From Alphaproteobacteria bacterium (lineage in GTDB: Bacteria > Pseudomonadota > Alphaproteobacteria > Rs-D84), in contig JAEDOP010000034.1 in assembly GCA_016301865.1 (NCBI GenBank), positions 1 through 7,171 on the forward strand: a DNA stretch of 7,171 nt, given 5' to 3'. The first letter of the stretch is position 1; each line of letters starts with the position of its first letter. The notes under the pieces were generated by a model. The model worked only from the letters and a program-made list of their open reading frames with translations, had not been told where the DNA came from and ran no database searches. A program made the position numbers and the translations under genes. Shown piece by piece: positions 5,257 through 7,171 of this stretch.

Positions 5257-7171
5257 TTATGCCTTTTTAACAGAAATCGCCAGGTTATAGCCTTCGATTT
5301 CAGTTTCGTATTCGCCGTCGCCAGCAACCATTTCGACAATCAAGGCTTCGTGCATAATGCGCTTTTTATGATTTTCCAGCGCATTTGCCAGGGCCGGGTC
5401 CGCCGAATATGTCAAAACAATGCGGTCAGATACGTCCAGACCGGCGGCCTTGCGCGTGTCTTGGATAAAGCGCAGCGCATCGTTCGCCAACCCTTCGGCG
5501 ACCAGTTCGGAATTAACATCTGTGTCCAGAACAACAACGGCCGTATTATCTGGCAATGCTGTGCCCGTCACACCATCACGCATATTCAGACGCATTTCAA
5601 ATTCGTCCGCGTTCAATTCATGGCCCGCTGCAATTAATTTGTCGCCCGACAATTCATAATCGCCACGTTTTACCGCCGGAATAATTTCCTTTAACGCACC
5701 ACCCAGACGCGCACCAATTTTTGGTGTAATCAGGTACACAAACGAATCTGCGACATCATCAAATGTTTCACGGAACACAACCGATTTTACGTTCAATTCG
5801 TCCTGGATAATATCAGCGTATTCGGGCATATTCGCACCCGCAACCGTCAGTGAATTTAACGGCAGGCGGGTGCGCAACTTGTACGCTTCGCGCAGTTGTT
5901 TGCCGGTTGACACAATCATTTGCACACGACGCATGTCATTTACAATCGCGCTGTCAACAGATTCAGATTCAGGGAACGATGTCAAATGCACAGATTCGTC
6001 GCCCGTCAGATTCGTATAGATATATTCAGACACAAACGGTGCAAACGATGCCAAAACACGACAGAAACGTGTCAGCACTGTGTACAGCGTGTCAAATGCC
6101 GCCTGTTCTTCGTCCCAGAAACGCGCGCGACCACGACGGATATACCAATTGTTCAAGATATCCAAGAATCGAACAAATTCTTTGACGGCAACGTCTGGTT
6201 TATATTCGTTCAATGCATCGCGCACAATATCGGTCAGAATATTTAATTCTGCCAATATATATTTATCCAACGGATTTGTCGGATTTGTCATTTCATGCGC
6301 GGTGATATTGCCGGCGTTCGCGTACAATGTAAAGAAGTGATATGCGTTCCACAGTGGTGTTTGGATTGTCTTGGTTGATTCAACAAACACCTTGCCTTCT
6401 TTGTCCACAGGAACAGGTTCAGCCTTCATAAAATTAGAGCCCAAGATAAACAGACGTACTGCATCAGCACCATACTGTTCAATCTGTTGTTCTGGGTTCA
6501 CAAAGTTGCGCAGTGATTTTGAAAATTTCTTTTTATTTTCGTCCACCACCATACCGTTGGCCGACACCGCCCGGAACGCAGGTTTATCAAACAGCGCAGT
6601 TGCCAGCACCATCAGCGCATAGAACCAACCACGTGTTTGATCTTGGCCTTCGATAATATAGTCGGCGGGGAATGTCGCATTGAATTTATCCACGTTTTCA
6701 AACGGATAATGCAGGGACGCCCACGGCATAGAACCACTTTCCACCCAGCAATCCAGAACATCTGTTATGCGTGTCCAACCGTCTTTGGTCAGTTTATCCA
6801 GTGTTGGACGGTGCAGGTCGTTGATTTCAACGCCAAAGAATTCTTCCAATTCTGCGATTGAACCAAAAACTTTATATTCCCCGTCGCGTTCCCATATTGG
6901 CAAAGGCATCCCCCAGAACCGATTTCGTGAAATCGACCATGGGCGCGCGTTTTCAATCCACATACGGAAACGTTCACCGGCCGATATCCAATTAACCAAC
7001 GCATTGTTTGCCAATAATTTGTCTTTGATTTTTGGTACGTCGATATACCACGAATCCGTCGCGCGCTGGATTAATTTTTCTTTGGACCGGTCACCGAATG
7101 GATAAGAATGTTTATATTGTTCTTTTTTAACCAATCGCCCATTTGATTTCAGCCAATCTAAAATCGCGGGT
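5257..7171 (-). CDS. ileS: Isoleucyl-tRNA synthetase, type 2 (eukaryote-like); C-terminal ~637 residues, start off the window
   Basis: IleRS attaches isoleucine to tRNA-Ile. The open frame runs into the window edge; a TTG at 7134 is internal, since the reading continues upstream with family-like sequence. The HIGH motif and most of the editing domain lie outside. Visible are the return to the catalytic core (HSYPFGDRS, 7110-7084), ISRNRFWGMPLPIW, DVLDCWVESGSMPW, FPADYIIEGQDQTRGWFY, the KMSKS-loop equivalent KFSKS (6528-6514), and YGADAVRLFILGS. An anticodon-binding helical domain follows, then a C-terminal domain with RFIQDTRKAAGLDVSDRI. The wording of these motifs and the absence of a C-terminal cysteine zinc finger match the type 2 class seen in eukaryotes and Rickettsia. 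Two oddities: Phe replaces Met in KMSKS (type 2 enzymes usually read KMSKR), and the usual CWRSDTP-like segment reads GDRSKEK. No frame break is seen. nth follows two bases later. Confidence 0.96.
   Translation of the reverse strand, partial: PAILDWLKSNGRLVKKEQYKHSYPFGDRSKEKLIQRATDSWYIDVPKIKDKLLANNALVNWISAGERFRMWIENARPWSISRNRFWGMPLPIWERDGEYKVFGSIAELEEFFGVEINDLHRPTLDKLTKDGWTRITDVLDCWVESGSMPWASLHYPFENVDKFNATFPADYIIEGQDQTRGWFYALMVLATALFDKPAFRAVSANGMVVDENKKKFSKSLRNFVNPEQQIEQYGADAVRLFILGSNFMKAEPVPVDKEGKVFVESTKTIQTPLWNAYHFFTLYANAGNITAHEMTNPTNPLDKYILAELNILTDIVRDALNEYKPDVAVKEFVRFLDILNNWYIRRGRARFWDEEQAAFDTLYTVLTRFCRVLASFAPFVSEYIYTNLTGDESVHLTSFPESESVDSAIVNDMRRVQMIVSTGKQLREAYKLRTRLPLNSLTVAGANMPEYADIIQDELNVKSVVFRETFDDVADSFVYLITPKIGARLGGALKEIIPAVKRGDYELSGDKLIAAGHELNADEFEMRLNMRDGVTGTALPDNTAVVVLDTDVNSELVAEGLANDALRFIQDTRKAAGLDVSDRIVLTYSADPALANALENHKKRIMHEALIVEMVAGDGEYETEIEGYNLAISVKKA
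5262..5265 (-). promoter_or_regulatory. Weak ribosome binding site of nth, inside the end of ileS
   Basis: AAGG on the minus strand, within the last codons of ileS, is seven bases from the nth ATG. The short match and the two-base intergenic gap suggest re-initiation by ribosomes finishing ileS. Confidence 0.45.

Noticed and set aside
7132..7134. TTG at 7134 as the start of ileS
   Set aside because: The frame stays open to the window edge and the upstream codons (DWLKSNGRL) match the IleRS family, so the gene is simply cut by the window.

Overview
The window is ordinary bacterial core-genome sequence, with no sign of phage, plasmid, insertion sequence, CRISPR array or defence genes. Six protein genes are supported: infB (partial), nusA, lpxD, fabZ, nth and ileS (partial). 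LpxD shows a Gram-negative, lipid A-making cell. The nusA-infB pair, the eukaryote-like (type 2) isoleucyl-tRNA synthetase and moderate GC fit a host-associated or otherwise uncultured alphaproteobacterium. That placement is an inference from gene style; there is no rRNA here to confirm it.

Layout. Bases 1-2892 (minus strand) carry nusA followed by infB, a transcription/translation unit read from a divergent promoter near 2984-3011. The 111-base gap between nusA and infB holds a large imperfect palindrome built of 7-base tandem units, which is the most unusual item in the window. Bases 2893-3076 are a divergent control region: the nusA promoter and a GC-rich leader hairpin on the minus strand, and on the plus strand a perfect TATAAT so close to the lpxD ATG that the message may be leaderless. 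Bases 3077-4586 (plus strand) carry lpxD and fabZ, which both act on 3-hydroxyacyl-ACP: LpxD puts the acyl chain onto lipid A precursor and FabZ diverts it to phospholipid chain elongation. Bases 4587-4609 are a small bidirectional terminator between converging units. Bases 4610-7171 (minus strand) carry ileS and then nth, only two bases apart, so nth (base-excision repair) is cotranscribed with the tRNA synthetase.

No complete undescribed system is visible. The points worth a second look are the heptamer palindrome, the absence of the usual ylxR and rimP neighbours around nusA, the structured nusA leader, the possibly leaderless lpxD, the short lpxD-fabZ unit lacking lpxA, and a non-standard KMSKS loop plus lost cysteine site in IleRS.
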